Assembly (NCBI GenBank): GCA_002367285.1
Contig: DFBF01000018.1
Location: 1 to 17,116 of the forward strand
Length of the DNA stretch: 17,116 bases
Source: Rhodobacteraceae bacterium UBA3087
GTDB lineage: Bacteria; Pseudomonadota; Alphaproteobacteria; Rhodobacterales; Rhodobacteraceae
Direction: 5' to 3'
A model generated the notes under the pieces. The model was given only the letters and a program-made list of their open reading frames with translations. It was not told the origin of the DNA and did not search any database. Each line of letters opens with the position of its first letter. The first letter of the stretch is position 1. Positions 1 to 7,394 of this stretch are shown piece after piece. Made by a program: the position numbers and the translations under genes.

Positions 1-1503
1 CCGGTGGAGGACGACCCGCAAGACCCCGACACGCCGCCCGTCGAAGGGGAAACCTTCGATCTGGATGGCATAGACGACCCGACCGAGGGCACCGCGGGCG
101 ATGACATCGTTAATTTCACCAAGGAGACGGTCACGTTTGACGCTGGCGATGGCGATGACCTGTTTCGGACTATCCTGCCAGACTGGGATAGCCCGTACGA
201 ACCGATCGACAAGGAAGAGGGCGACCCAATCGGGCCGGTTCTGACCGGAGGTGAGGGGGAAGACATCTTTTTGTTGAATGTCGATGACCAGAACTCAACC
301 GATCATAACGCCTTTTTGCACTACCAACCTAAATTCGAAATCACGGATTTCGACCCGGAGCACGACCACCTGGCCCTGACGTCCAAGGCTCTTTACGAGT
401 GGGAATACTACAATCCAGCGCCCTATGCCTATAGCACACACCAGTTCCCTCTGGATGAAATCGCCATAGAACATGACCCGGATGGGGCGTATATTGATGT
501 GGTCTTCATGGCGGATACGGGAGGGGACGAGGCTCAGGAGTTCACACGCATCCGTTTGTGGGGCGTGGATGACTTTGATCCCGCAAACATTCTGATCGCA
601 ACCGGTGAGCTTGACGAAGACGGCAACGAAATCTTTGTGCCGATTGAAATCAGCGATGGAACCCCGACCGGTGTTGGCGATGATACCGCCCTGTATGGCC
701 ATGACGGCAGCGACATTGTGCAATTGGACGGCACCAGCGGGTCGCACATCTTTACCCGGGATGGCGATGACACGGTCACCGGCACGGCGGAGACATCCGA
801 AATCTATACCGGCGACGGGGACGACGTGGTGTCCTTGACCGGATTGGGTCTGGACATCCACGGCGGTGCTGGCAATGACAGCCTGTCGGCAACCGAAGGG
901 GAGCTTTGGGGCGACGCGGGCGATGATACCCTGACCCACCTGGACAGTGGCGGCGGCGACGCGACTCTAAACGGCGGATTGGGGCATGACACTCTGATCG
1001 GCCAATCCGGTGATACGTTCCGTGGCGGCGAAGATATCACCATCGACATCAATGACCCGCTCGATCCCGGAACGTCTCATGGAACGGCCGTATCGTACGA
1101 CGATGGGTATGATGGATGGGGAGACGATCTTGATCCTTCGGGCGCCCCGTTCGACAGCTCATATGAGGACGGCACACTAACCCTGAACTTTCCCGAAGGC
1201 GCGACCGGTACGCTTCACATCATCAATGAACAGGCCAATGGGGATGATGGGTATAGCCATTCGTTGTACTCCATCAACCAAGTGTACATTTATTATGTGC
1301 CGGAGGGAGAGGTCTTTGACCCGAACGACCTCAGCAATGCCACCGAGGTCGCAAACCTCCGGCTTGATATCGTCAGGAGCGTTGACGCACATGATGCCTT
1401 TACCTTCCCGGACTATGACACCTATCTGACCAGCAATCTGTCCATCGGTTCGGTTCAGACCGAAACGTTCGACACAGATAATCACGGCTACGACCACCAC
1501 TAG
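1..1503 (+). CDS. RTX-like acidic calcium-binding protein, 5' end missing
   Basis: The frame is open from the first base, so the real start lies upstream; the GTG at position 4 is only the first possible start codon inside the window. About 500 residues are visible and they are very rich in Asp, Gly and Glu. Degenerate RTX-type nonapeptides (GGxGxDxxx style) occur at about residues 29-36 (GTAGDD), 47-54 (AGDGDDLF), 80-88, and repeatedly between about 230 and 345 (for example GDGDDVV, GGAGNDSL, GDAGDDTL, GGLGHDTL). In this superfamily such repeats bind calcium in a beta-roll after secretion, usually by a type I system. The phrase FEITDFDPEHDHL is typical of RTX-associated linker domains in roseobacters. 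The last 150 residues lack clear repeats and the protein ends in a His/Asp-rich tail. No catalytic domain is visible, so its role (adhesin, S-layer-like or carrier of a missing N-terminal enzyme) is unknown. Several stretches are more AT-rich than the rest of the window. Confidence 0.8.
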   Translation, partial: PVEDDPQDPDTPPVEGETFDLDGIDDPTEGTAGDDIVNFTKETVTFDAGDGDDLFRTILPDWDSPYEPIDKEEGDPIGPVLTGGEGEDIFLLNVDDQNSTDHNAFLHYQPKFEITDFDPEHDHLALTSKALYEWEYYNPAPYAYSTHQFPLDEIAIEHDPDGAYIDVVFMADTGGDEAQEFTRIRLWGVDDFDPANILIATGELDEDGNEIFVPIEISDGTPTGVGDDTALYGHDGSDIVQLDGTSGSHIFTRDGDDTVTGTAETSEIYTGDGDDVVSLTGLGLDIHGGAGNDSLSATEGELWGDAGDDTLTHLDSGGGDATLNGGLGHDTLIGQSGDTFRGGEDITIDINDPLDPGTSHGTAVSYDDGYDGWGDDLDPSGAPFDSSYEDGTLTLNFPEGATGTLHIINEQANGDDGYSHSLYSINQVYIYYVPEGEVFDPNDLSNATEVANLRLDIVRSVDAHDAFTFPDYDTYLTSNLSIGSVQTETFDTDNHGYDHH

Positions 1504-1504
1504 G

Positions 1505-1522
1505 CGTTTTGCATTCAAAGCG
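1505..1522 (+). terminator. Possible hairpin terminator after the RTX-like gene
   Basis: Directly after the TAG at 1501-1503, CGTTTTG (1505-1511) can pair with CAAAGCG (1516-1522), with one G-T pair and a four-base loop. It is followed by only three T residues, so it is a weak intrinsic terminator at best. A second imperfect GC-rich hairpin lies at about 1538-1559; read on the minus strand it is followed by CACACCTTTT and could serve the converging methyltransferase gene. The 79-base gap 1504-1582 holds nothing else recognisable. Confidence 0.3.
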
Positions 1523-1582
1523 TTTCGAAAAGGTGTGGGCGGCAGGACAGCTGCGCCCTCGATCCATCGGCCCAGCCTTTGC

Positions 1583-2341
1583 CTAGCCGCCCGCCGGTTT
1601 CGGCACCGGTTGGCCCAGCCCATCCAACACCCGCAACGGGCGTTTCACGGCCTGCGCCAGACCGGGACGGATCGGTTTGGGGATCTGTTTCGTCGCCTCG
1701 ATCATCAACACGCCGCCCGCCAGAACGACTGGCGTTCGCGCGCCGATCCGCTCCCACATCGGCCCCGTCTTCAGCCAGAACCGCCTGTCTGATGGGGGTT
1801 GATACAGCGCCGAGGCATGGCGTTCGGTGATGAACCCATGCGTCTTCAACTGCGCCTCAAGCTGGCTGGCACTATACGGTCGGCCAAATCCAAACGGTGT
1901 CTTGTCAGATCGCGACCACAGCCCAGCGCGGTTGGGCACGATAAACAACGCACGTCCCCCAGGGCCCAGCACGCGGTATGCCTCGTCCAGCACCAGCGAT
2001 TGGTTTTCCGAGGTCTCAAGCCCGTGCAACAGCACCAGCTTGTCGACCACGCCCGTGTCCAGCGGCCACAGGGTTTCTTCGATCAGGCTGGCGACGTTGG
2101 GCTTGCCTGCGGGCCAGAGCATCACCCCCTGCGGCGCAGGCATCAAGGCCATGACCCGGCGCGCGGTCGCCAAATAAGGGCGCAGCAGCGGCACGGCAAA
2201 GCCGAACCCCGCAACCGTCTGCCCTTTGGCCTTGGAGGCGGGCCAGACCTGCAACACCTGATCGCGCACAACCCGTTGCGCCGCCCGCCCCAGCGTGCTG
2301 CGGTAATAGAAATTTCGAAGATTTTGCACGTCCAGATGCAT
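1583..2341 (-). CDS. Class I SAM-dependent methyltransferase-like protein
   Basis: A protein of 252 residues with the shape of a class I (Rossmann) methyltransferase of the kind often found next to gloB in alphaproteobacteria. The glycine-rich SAM loop is degenerate (AGFGFAVP, about 44-51). The later elements are clearer: an acidic or hydrophobic strand near VDKLVLLHGLE (99-109), a post-motif segment VLGPGGRALFIVPNR (124-138), and a conserved stretch with KTPFGFGRPYS (147-157). The C-terminal third is basic and proline-rich. The substrate is unknown. The ATG at 2341 has AGGCAGGA-like purines about 8-15 bases upstream. It follows the DUF938 gene on the same strand after 121 bases; a weak TGGACC-16-TAGACT promoter can be drawn in that gap, so it may be transcribed alone or with DUF938. 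The degenerate motif I leaves real methyltransferase activity uncertain. Confidence 0.75.
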   Translation of the reverse strand: MHLDVQNLRNFYYRSTLGRAAQRVVRDQVLQVWPASKAKGQTVAGFGFAVPLLRPYLATARRVMALMPAPQGVMLWPAGKPNVASLIEETLWPLDTGVVDKLVLLHGLETSENQSLVLDEAYRVLGPGGRALFIVPNRAGLWSRSDKTPFGFGRPYSASQLEAQLKTHGFITERHASALYQPPSDRRFWLKTGPMWERIGARTPVVLAGGVLMIEATKQIPKPIRPGLAQAVKRPLRVLDGLGQPVPKPAGG

Positions 2342-2462
2342 CAGAGGTCCTGCCTTGGCTTGGCCAAAGTCTAGCGCATCTGTTTGAAAGGTCCATGTCC
2401 CTGCGCGCCCCGCACGTCAAAAATCCTTTCGCGCCGCTTTGACCGGCATTTCGCAAATCCCG

Positions 2463-3110
2463 TCACGGTGTGCGTTGCATCACCAGCATCAGATTGTTTG
2501 CGGGCATTTCAATCAACGCCGCCCGCGACAGGCCTACCGCCTGTGCCTCGGCTTCGACCCACTCCAGGTCCTTGTACCCGATCGCCGGATCATGGCGGCG
2601 CAGATTGTTGTCAAAGGCCACATCACCGTCGCTGCGAAACGCGCCGCCGGTGCGAAACGGGCCATACAGCACCCAGCGCCCACCGGGCCGCAAGCTGCGC
2701 GCAACGCCCTGGATCACGTGGCGCGCGTCGGCGTCAGAAATCAGGTGCAGCAGGTTCACCACCGTCACCAGATCAAACCGCCCCGCGTCCCAGTTGGCCC
2801 GCGACGCATCCAGAAACTGCGCCATGCGCATGTTTGCAACACCGGCCTCGGCCCGCCAGGCGTCAATGCTGATCAACCGGTCAACCTGAATATCCGTCGG
2901 CTGCCAGACCACGCCTGGAAAAGCCGCCGCATAGGCGACCACATGTTCGCCCGTACCACTGGCGATCTCCAACGCGCACCCGGTGTTGGGCACATGGCCC
3001 CGCATCGCCGCAACAATCGGCGCAACATTGCGTGCCGCCGAGGGCGCATACATACGCCCGTCAACGCCGTGATCGGCGTTCGAATGTGGTTGTTCTCCGG
3101 CTTTGACCAT
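2463..3110 (-). CDS. DUF938 family class I SAM-dependent methyltransferase
   Basis: A 215-residue protein that matches the DUF938 family as I know it: the hallmark N-terminus RMYAPSAARNVAPI (19-32) is followed by the SAM-binding motif I LEIASGTGEH (48-57). Next come a motif II-like region around WQPTDIQ (69-75), FDLVTVVNLLHLIS (112-125) and the post-I motif LRPGGRWVLYGPF (140-152). The family is usually about 200 residues and is annotated as an uncharacterised methyltransferase; the substrate is not known. The same frame stays open well upstream, but that part overlaps gloB on the other strand and is non-coding shadow. The ATG at 3110 was chosen because it keeps the family N-terminus and leaves room for a promoter; ATG at 3053 would begin right at the conserved segment. 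There is no clear Shine-Dalgarno sequence at either start. It is divergent from gloB by 63 bases. Confidence 0.85.
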   Translation of the reverse strand: MVKAGEQPHSNADHGVDGRMYAPSAARNVAPIVAAMRGHVPNTGCALEIASGTGEHVVAYAAAFPGVVWQPTDIQVDRLISIDAWRAEAGVANMRMAQFLDASRANWDAGRFDLVTVVNLLHLISDADARHVIQGVARSLRPGGRWVLYGPFRTGGAFRSDGDVAFDNNLRRHDPAIGYKDLEWVEAEAQAVGLSRAALIEMPANNLMLVMQRTP

Positions 3111-3116
3111 ACAGCC

Positions 3117-3145
3117 ACTATTGAGGCTCGCGCGCCAATGGGCAA
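3117..3145 (-). promoter_or_regulatory. Candidate promoter of the DUF938 gene
   Basis: On the minus strand TTGCCC (3145-3140) and AATAGT (3122-3117) are separated by exactly 17 bases and match the sigma-70 hexamers at 4 of 6 positions each. The expected transcription start, about seven bases beyond the -10, coincides with the ATG at 3110, which would make a leaderless message. That fits the absence of a Shine-Dalgarno sequence. The same short gap must also hold the gloB promoter, for which no good match was found. Confidence 0.3.
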
Positions 3146-3173
3146 CAGTGGACCCACAGAAACGGAGCACCGC

Positions 3174-3941
3174 ATGACCCTGACCCTCGTCACCATCCCC
3201 TGTCTGGCCGACAATTACGCATTTTTGCTGCACGACGACGTGACCGGCGACACGGCGCTGGCTGATGCGCCCGAAAGCTGGCCGATTCAGGCCGAACTGG
3301 AGGATCGCGGCTGGACCCTGACCCATATCCTGATTACCCACCACCATGGCGACCATATTGATGGGGTCGAAGATTTGCGCAAAGCCTTCGGGGCCAAGGT
3401 GATCGGCGCCGCCGCCGACGCGTACCGCCTGCCGCCGCTGGATCAACAGGTCGGCGATGGTGACAGCTTTGATTTTGCCGGTCACGCCGTGCATGTGCTG
3501 GACGTATCGGGCCACACGGTTGGACATATCGCGTTCCATATCCCCGACGCGCACGTGGTGTTTACCGGCGACAGCCTGATGGCGCTGGGATGCGGCCGCC
3601 TGTTCGAAGGCACCCCCGCCCAGATGTGGAAATCCCTGTCCGCCCTTGCATCTTTGCCCGAAGATACCCAAATCTGTTCAGGTCACGAATACACCGCAGC
3701 AAATGCGCGATTTGCCCTGTCGGTGGACCCCTCCAACCCTGCCCTTCAGCAACGCGCACGCGACATCGAAACCGCGCGCGCAGCGTCACAGGCCACCGTG
3801 CCGTCGCTATTGTCGCTGGAGAAGGCCACAAACCCGTTCATCCGCGCCCACCTGCCCGAGGTGAAAGCGGCTGTGAACATGTCAGATGCCCCGGACGCCG
3901 AGGTTTTTGCCGAAATTCGCGCGCGCAAGGACCGGTTTTAA
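3174..3941 (+). CDS. gloB: Hydroxyacylglutathione hydrolase (glyoxalase II)
   Basis: GloB hydrolyses S-D-lactoylglutathione to D-lactate and glutathione, the second step of methylglyoxal detoxification in the cytoplasm. The protein is 255 residues, the usual bacterial length. It carries the metallo-beta-lactamase signature THHHGDH (55-61). The expected two-metal ligands are all visible: H56, H58, D60, H61, H114 (in SGHTVGH), D133 (in FTGDS) and H171 (in SGHEY). The glyoxalase II-specific block GCGRLFEGT (139-147) and the C-terminal VDPSNPAL and NPFIRA segments, ending RKDRF, mark it as GloB rather than a general MBL-fold hydrolase. The ATG at 3174 is preceded by ACGGAG seven bases upstream; upstream extension of the open frame is the antisense of the DUF938 gene. 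A conserved neighbourhood with methyltransferase genes is common in this bacterial family. Confidence 0.95.
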   Translation: MTLTLVTIPCLADNYAFLLHDDVTGDTALADAPESWPIQAELEDRGWTLTHILITHHHGDHIDGVEDLRKAFGAKVIGAAADAYRLPPLDQQVGDGDSFDFAGHAVHVLDVSGHTVGHIAFHIPDAHVVFTGDSLMALGCGRLFEGTPAQMWKSLSALASLPEDTQICSGHEYTAANARFALSVDPSNPALQQRARDIETARAASQATVPSLLSLEKATNPFIRAHLPEVKAAVNMSDAPDAEVFAEIRARKDRF

Positions 3942-3951
3942 CCATTTTTCT

Positions 3952-3974
3952 CGCCTCACACCCGGTTGTGAGCG
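3952..3974 (+). terminator. Hairpin downstream of gloB
   Basis: CTCACA (3955-3960) pairs with TGTGAG (3967-3972) around a CCCGGT loop, and CG/CG at the base extends the stem past one bulged C. It begins ten bases after the gloB stop. No T-run follows (the T-run is on its 5' side), so it may be an mRNA 3' end stabiliser or a weak terminator. The rest of the 146-base gap to clpA contains TTGACA at 3979-3984 without a convincing -10 partner. Confidence 0.3.
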
Positions 3975-4087
3975 AAAATTGACAGAAAAGGGCTTGAAGA
4001 TACGCCCGGAAAACCGAACCTTAACCATATGAGGCCACGGTCGGAAACAGGACATCCTGTGCGACCCAAGAACGAGGAGCGAGAAAA

Positions 4088-6409
4088 GTGCCATCCTTTT
4101 CGACCACGCTGGAAACAGCCATCCACCAGGCGCTCGCGCTGGCCAATGACCGCAAGCACGAGCTTGCGACACTGGAACACCTGCTGCTTGCCCTGATCGA
4201 CGAACCCGATGCCGCCCGTGTCATGCAGGCCTGCTCGGTTGACCTGGACGCCCTGCGCAAGACGCTGGTCGACTTTATCGACGAAGAGCTGACGACGCTG
4301 ATCACCGGCATCGACGGATCCGAAAGCGTGCCGACGGCCGCCTTCCAGCGCGTGATCCAACGCGCGGCGATCCATGTGCAAAGCTCAGGGCGCACCGAAG
4401 TCACCGGCGCCAATGTGTTGGTCGCAATCTTTGCAGAACGCGAATCAAACGCCGCCTTCCTGCTGCAAGAACAGGACATGACCCGCTATGACGCGGTCAA
4501 TTACATCGCCCACGGGGTCGCCAAAGACCCCGCCTTTGGCGATGCGCGCCCGGTGTCCGGCACCCCCGACTTCGATGATGCCGTTGATGACATCGAGGAA
4601 GAGGTGAAAGAAACCGCGCTGGCAAAATACTGCGTCGATCTGAACGCCAAGGCGCGCGAAGGCGACATTGACCCGCTGATCGGGCGCGATCACGAGGTCG
4701 AACGCTGCATCCAGGTGCTGTGCCGCCGCCGCAAGAACAACCCGCTTTTGGTGGGCGACCCCGGTGTTGGCAAAACAGCCATCGCCGAAGGTCTGGCCAA
4801 CAAGATCGTGCTGGGTGAAACGCCCGAAATCCTGTCTGAAACCACGATCTATTCGCTCGACATGGGCGCGCTTTTGGCTGGCACCCGCTATCGCGGCGAT
4901 TTCGAAGAACGGCTGAAGGCCGTGATGACGGAACTCGAAGACCACCCCGACGCGGTGCTGTTCATCGACGAAATCCACACGGTGATTGGCGCGGGCGCCA
5001 CATCGGGCGGGGCAATGGATGCCTCGAACCTGCTGAAACCCGCGCTTCAGGGCGGCAAGCTGCGCTGCATGGGCTCGACCACCTACAAGGAATTCCGCCA
5101 ACATTTCGAAAAGGATCGCGCCCTGGCGCGCCGGTTCCAGAAAATCGATGTGAACGAACCCGATGTCGATGACGCGGTAAAGATCCTGAAGGGGCTGAAA
5201 CCCTATTTCGAAGAACATCATGGCGTGAAATACACTGGCGACGCGATCAAGACCGCGGTGGAACTGTCGGATCGTTATATCCACGACCGCAAACTGCCCG
5301 ACAAAGCCATTGACGTGATCGATGAGGCCGGCGCGGCACAGCATCTGGTGATTGCCGCCAAACGGCGCAAAACCATCGGCGTCAAGGAAATCGAAGCGGT
5401 CGTCGCCAAGATCGCCCGCATCCCGCCGAAATCCGTGTCAAAAGACGACGCAGAAACCCTGCGTGGTCTGGAAAAATCTCTGAAACGTGTGGTGTTCGGG
5501 CAGGACAAAGCCATCGAATCCCTGTCCTCGGCCATCAAACTGGCCCGTGCCGGGTTGCGCGAACCTGAAAAGCCCATCGGCAACTACCTGTTCGCCGGTC
5601 CCACCGGTGTCGGCAAAACCGAGGTCGCAAAACAGCTGGCTGACAATCTGGGCGTCGAACTTCTGCGCTTTGACATGTCGGAATACATGGAAAAGCACGC
5701 CGTCTCGCGCCTGATCGGCGCGCCTCCGGGCTATGTCGGTTTCGACCAGGGCGGGTTGTTGACCGACGGTGTCGACCAGCACCCCCATTGCGTGTTGCTG
5801 CTCGACGAAATGGAAAAGGCCCACCCGGATGTCTTCAACATCCTGTTGCAGGTGATGGATCACGGCAGCCTGACCGACCACAACGGTCGCACGGTCAGTT
5901 TCCGCAATGTGGTTCTGATCATGACGTCAAACGCAGGCGCTGCCGAACAGGCGAAAGAGGCGATCGGCTTTGGTCGCGAACGGCGAACCGGCGAAGATAC
6001 GGCAGCGATCGAACGCACCTTCTCGCCGGAATTCCGCAACCGTCTGGACGCAGTGATCTCGTTCGCCCCGCTGGGTCGCGAAGTGATCTTGCAGGTGGTC
6101 GAGAAATTCGTGCTGCAACTCGAGGCCCAGTTGATGGATCGCGGTGTGCATATCGAACTGACCCGCGCCGCCGCCGAATGGATCGCCAACGAAGGCTATG
6201 ACGACAAGATGGGTGCCCGCCCGCTTGGCCGTGTGATCCAGGAGCACATCAAGAAACCGCTGGCCGAAGAGCTGCTGTTTGGCAAGCTGGCCAAGGGCGG
6301 TTTGGTTCAGGTTGGCGTAAAAGCTGGCAAGCTGGACCTGCGCATCGAAGAACCTGAAAACGCCCGTATCGCGTCGAAAAAGAAGCCACCGCTTCTGACC
6401 GCCGACTGA
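4088..6409 (+). CDS. clpA: ATP-dependent Clp protease ATP-binding subunit ClpA
   Basis: ClpA is the AAA+ unfoldase that threads substrates, including N-degron proteins handed over by ClpS, into the ClpP chamber. The 773-residue length is standard. Order of domains: a double-repeat Clp N-domain (about 1-145), AAA-1 with Walker A GDPGVGKT (223-230) and Walker B VLFIDE (290-295), then AAA-2 with Walker A GPTGVGKT (504-511) and Walker B VLLLDE (569-574). A C-terminal D2-small domain ends at about 750. The IGF loop that docks on ClpP is present (626-628), and the long middle domain of ClpB is absent, which separates ClpA from ClpB. An arginine-finger region SPEFRNRLD lies at 646-654. The start is GTG at 4088, eight bases after GAGGAG (4074-4079). 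No clpS is seen in the window. The stop codon overlaps the start of the next gene. Confidence 0.96.
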   Translation: MPSFSTTLETAIHQALALANDRKHELATLEHLLLALIDEPDAARVMQACSVDLDALRKTLVDFIDEELTTLITGIDGSESVPTAAFQRVIQRAAIHVQSSGRTEVTGANVLVAIFAERESNAAFLLQEQDMTRYDAVNYIAHGVAKDPAFGDARPVSGTPDFDDAVDDIEEEVKETALAKYCVDLNAKAREGDIDPLIGRDHEVERCIQVLCRRRKNNPLLVGDPGVGKTAIAEGLANKIVLGETPEILSETTIYSLDMGALLAGTRYRGDFEERLKAVMTELEDHPDAVLFIDEIHTVIGAGATSGGAMDASNLLKPALQGGKLRCMGSTTYKEFRQHFEKDRALARRFQKIDVNEPDVDDAVKILKGLKPYFEEHHGVKYTGDAIKTAVELSDRYIHDRKLPDKAIDVIDEAGAAQHLVIAAKRRKTIGVKEIEAVVAKIARIPPKSVSKDDAETLRGLEKSLKRVVFGQDKAIESLSSAIKLARAGLREPEKPIGNYLFAGPTGVGKTEVAKQLADNLGVELLRFDMSEYMEKHAVSRLIGAPPGYVGFDQGGLLTDGVDQHPHCVLLLDEMEKAHPDVFNILLQVMDHGSLTDHNGRTVSFRNVVLIMTSNAGAAEQAKEAIGFGRERRTGEDTAAIERTFSPEFRNRLDAVISFAPLGREVILQVVEKFVLQLEAQLMDRGVHIELTRAAAEWIANEGYDDKMGARPLGRVIQEHIKKPLAEELLFGKLAKGGLVQVGVKAGKLDLRIEEPENARIASKKKPPLLTAD

Positions 6410-7389
6410 TGCGCGCCCACAGGGCGACAATCTGGGCGATGATCCTCACAGCCGCCGCCGCGTCCCCTGCGGCGGCGCGCGACCCTTTGCTGGGCCAGCC
6501 CATCGACTGCACCTTGGGCAACGACTGCTACATCCAGAATTACCACGACGCCGATGGCGGACCCGGGGCTGCGGACTTCACCTGCGGCTCCTTGTCCTAT
6601 GACGGCCATGGCGGCACGGATTTCGCCCTGCCAAACCACCGCGCCGCCCTGGCCGGGGTTCATGTTCTGGCCGCAGCCCCCGGCCGCGTGCGCGCGGTGC
6701 GTGACGGGGTTGCCGACCATTTCCTTGGCGCCCAGCCTGATTTTCCTGACGGGCAAGATTGCGGCAACGGCGTGGTGATCGACCATGGCGGCGGTTGGGA
6801 AACGCAGTATTGCCACCTGAAACAGGGCAGTGTCACGGTGCAAACCGGCCAACGTGTCGCCATGGGCGCGCCTTTGGGTCTGATTGGCATGTCGGGCCGC
6901 ACCCAATTTCCCCACCTGCACCTGACCGTACGTGACAGTGGCCAAAAGGTGGACCCTTTCAACACAGATCAGATCACCACCTGTGGCGAAACGGGTGACG
7001 ACCACCTTTGGCAAACCTCGCCAAACTATGTACCCGGAGGCTTGATCCAAACCGGGTTCGCCCCAATGATCCCTACCTATGACACCATCAAATGGGGCGA
7101 TGCACACAGCGAAACCCTGAACGCCGACGCCCCGGCGCTTGTGTTCTGGGCCCATCTGTTCGGCGTGCGCGCGGGCGATGAACTTCGCCTGTCCATCACT
7201 GGGCCCGCAGGGCTGTTCCACCAGGACACGATCCAGTTCGAGGCCCCCAAGGCACAGCTGTTTCGCGCCCTTGGCCGCAAATTACATGCGGAAAACCGCG
7301 TGCCCGGGCCCTATTCCGCCCATGCGGTTTTGATTCGAAAGGGACAGGAAATCGCGCGCATGAGCGCGACCACGACCCTCGCGGACTAA
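6409..7389 (+). CDS. Secreted M23 (LytM-type) metalloendopeptidase
   Basis: A 326-residue protein with a probable signal peptide (positively charged start, hydrophobic run 8-18, likely cleavage after AAA at about 21-23), so it should act in the periplasm on peptidoglycan cross-bridges. All M23 active-site elements are visible: H67 and D71 (HGGTD), H136 (QYCH), and H169 and H171 (PHLH), with H67, D71 and H171 as the expected zinc ligands. Six cysteines (34, 40, 59, 118, 135, 192) suggest disulfides. The C-terminal part (about 210-326) looks like a beta-rich domain of unknown role. The ATG shares bases with the clpA stop (TGATG), and no Shine-Dalgarno sequence precedes it, so translation is probably coupled to clpA. 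With an intact active set it is likely an enzyme rather than an amidase activator. The next gene converges after five bases. Confidence 0.88.
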   Translation: MRAHRATIWAMILTAAAASPAAARDPLLGQPIDCTLGNDCYIQNYHDADGGPGAADFTCGSLSYDGHGGTDFALPNHRAALAGVHVLAAAPGRVRAVRDGVADHFLGAQPDFPDGQDCGNGVVIDHGGGWETQYCHLKQGSVTVQTGQRVAMGAPLGLIGMSGRTQFPHLHLTVRDSGQKVDPFNTDQITTCGETGDDHLWQTSPNYVPGGLIQTGFAPMIPTYDTIKWGDAHSETLNADAPALVFWAHLFGVRAGDELRLSITGPAGLFHQDTIQFEAPKAQLFRALGRKLHAENRVPGPYSAHAVLIRKGQEIARMSATTTLAD

Positions 7390-7394
7390 GCCCG

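Noticed and set aside
3993..4030. Heat-shock (RpoH-type) promoter before clpA: CTTGAA at 3993-3998 and CCATAT at 4025-4030
   Set aside because: The boxes are 26 bases apart, too far for the sigma-32 spacing, and no better -10 partner was found for CTTGAA or for TTGACA at 3979.
4445..5344. Minus-strand open frame of 299 codons inside clpA
   Set aside because: It mirrors AAA-1 of ClpA; no independent protein features.
6409..7389. M23 protein as an inactive EnvC/NlpD-type amidase activator
   Set aside because: All the expected active-site residues (H67, D71, H136, H169, H171) are present, whereas activators lose them.
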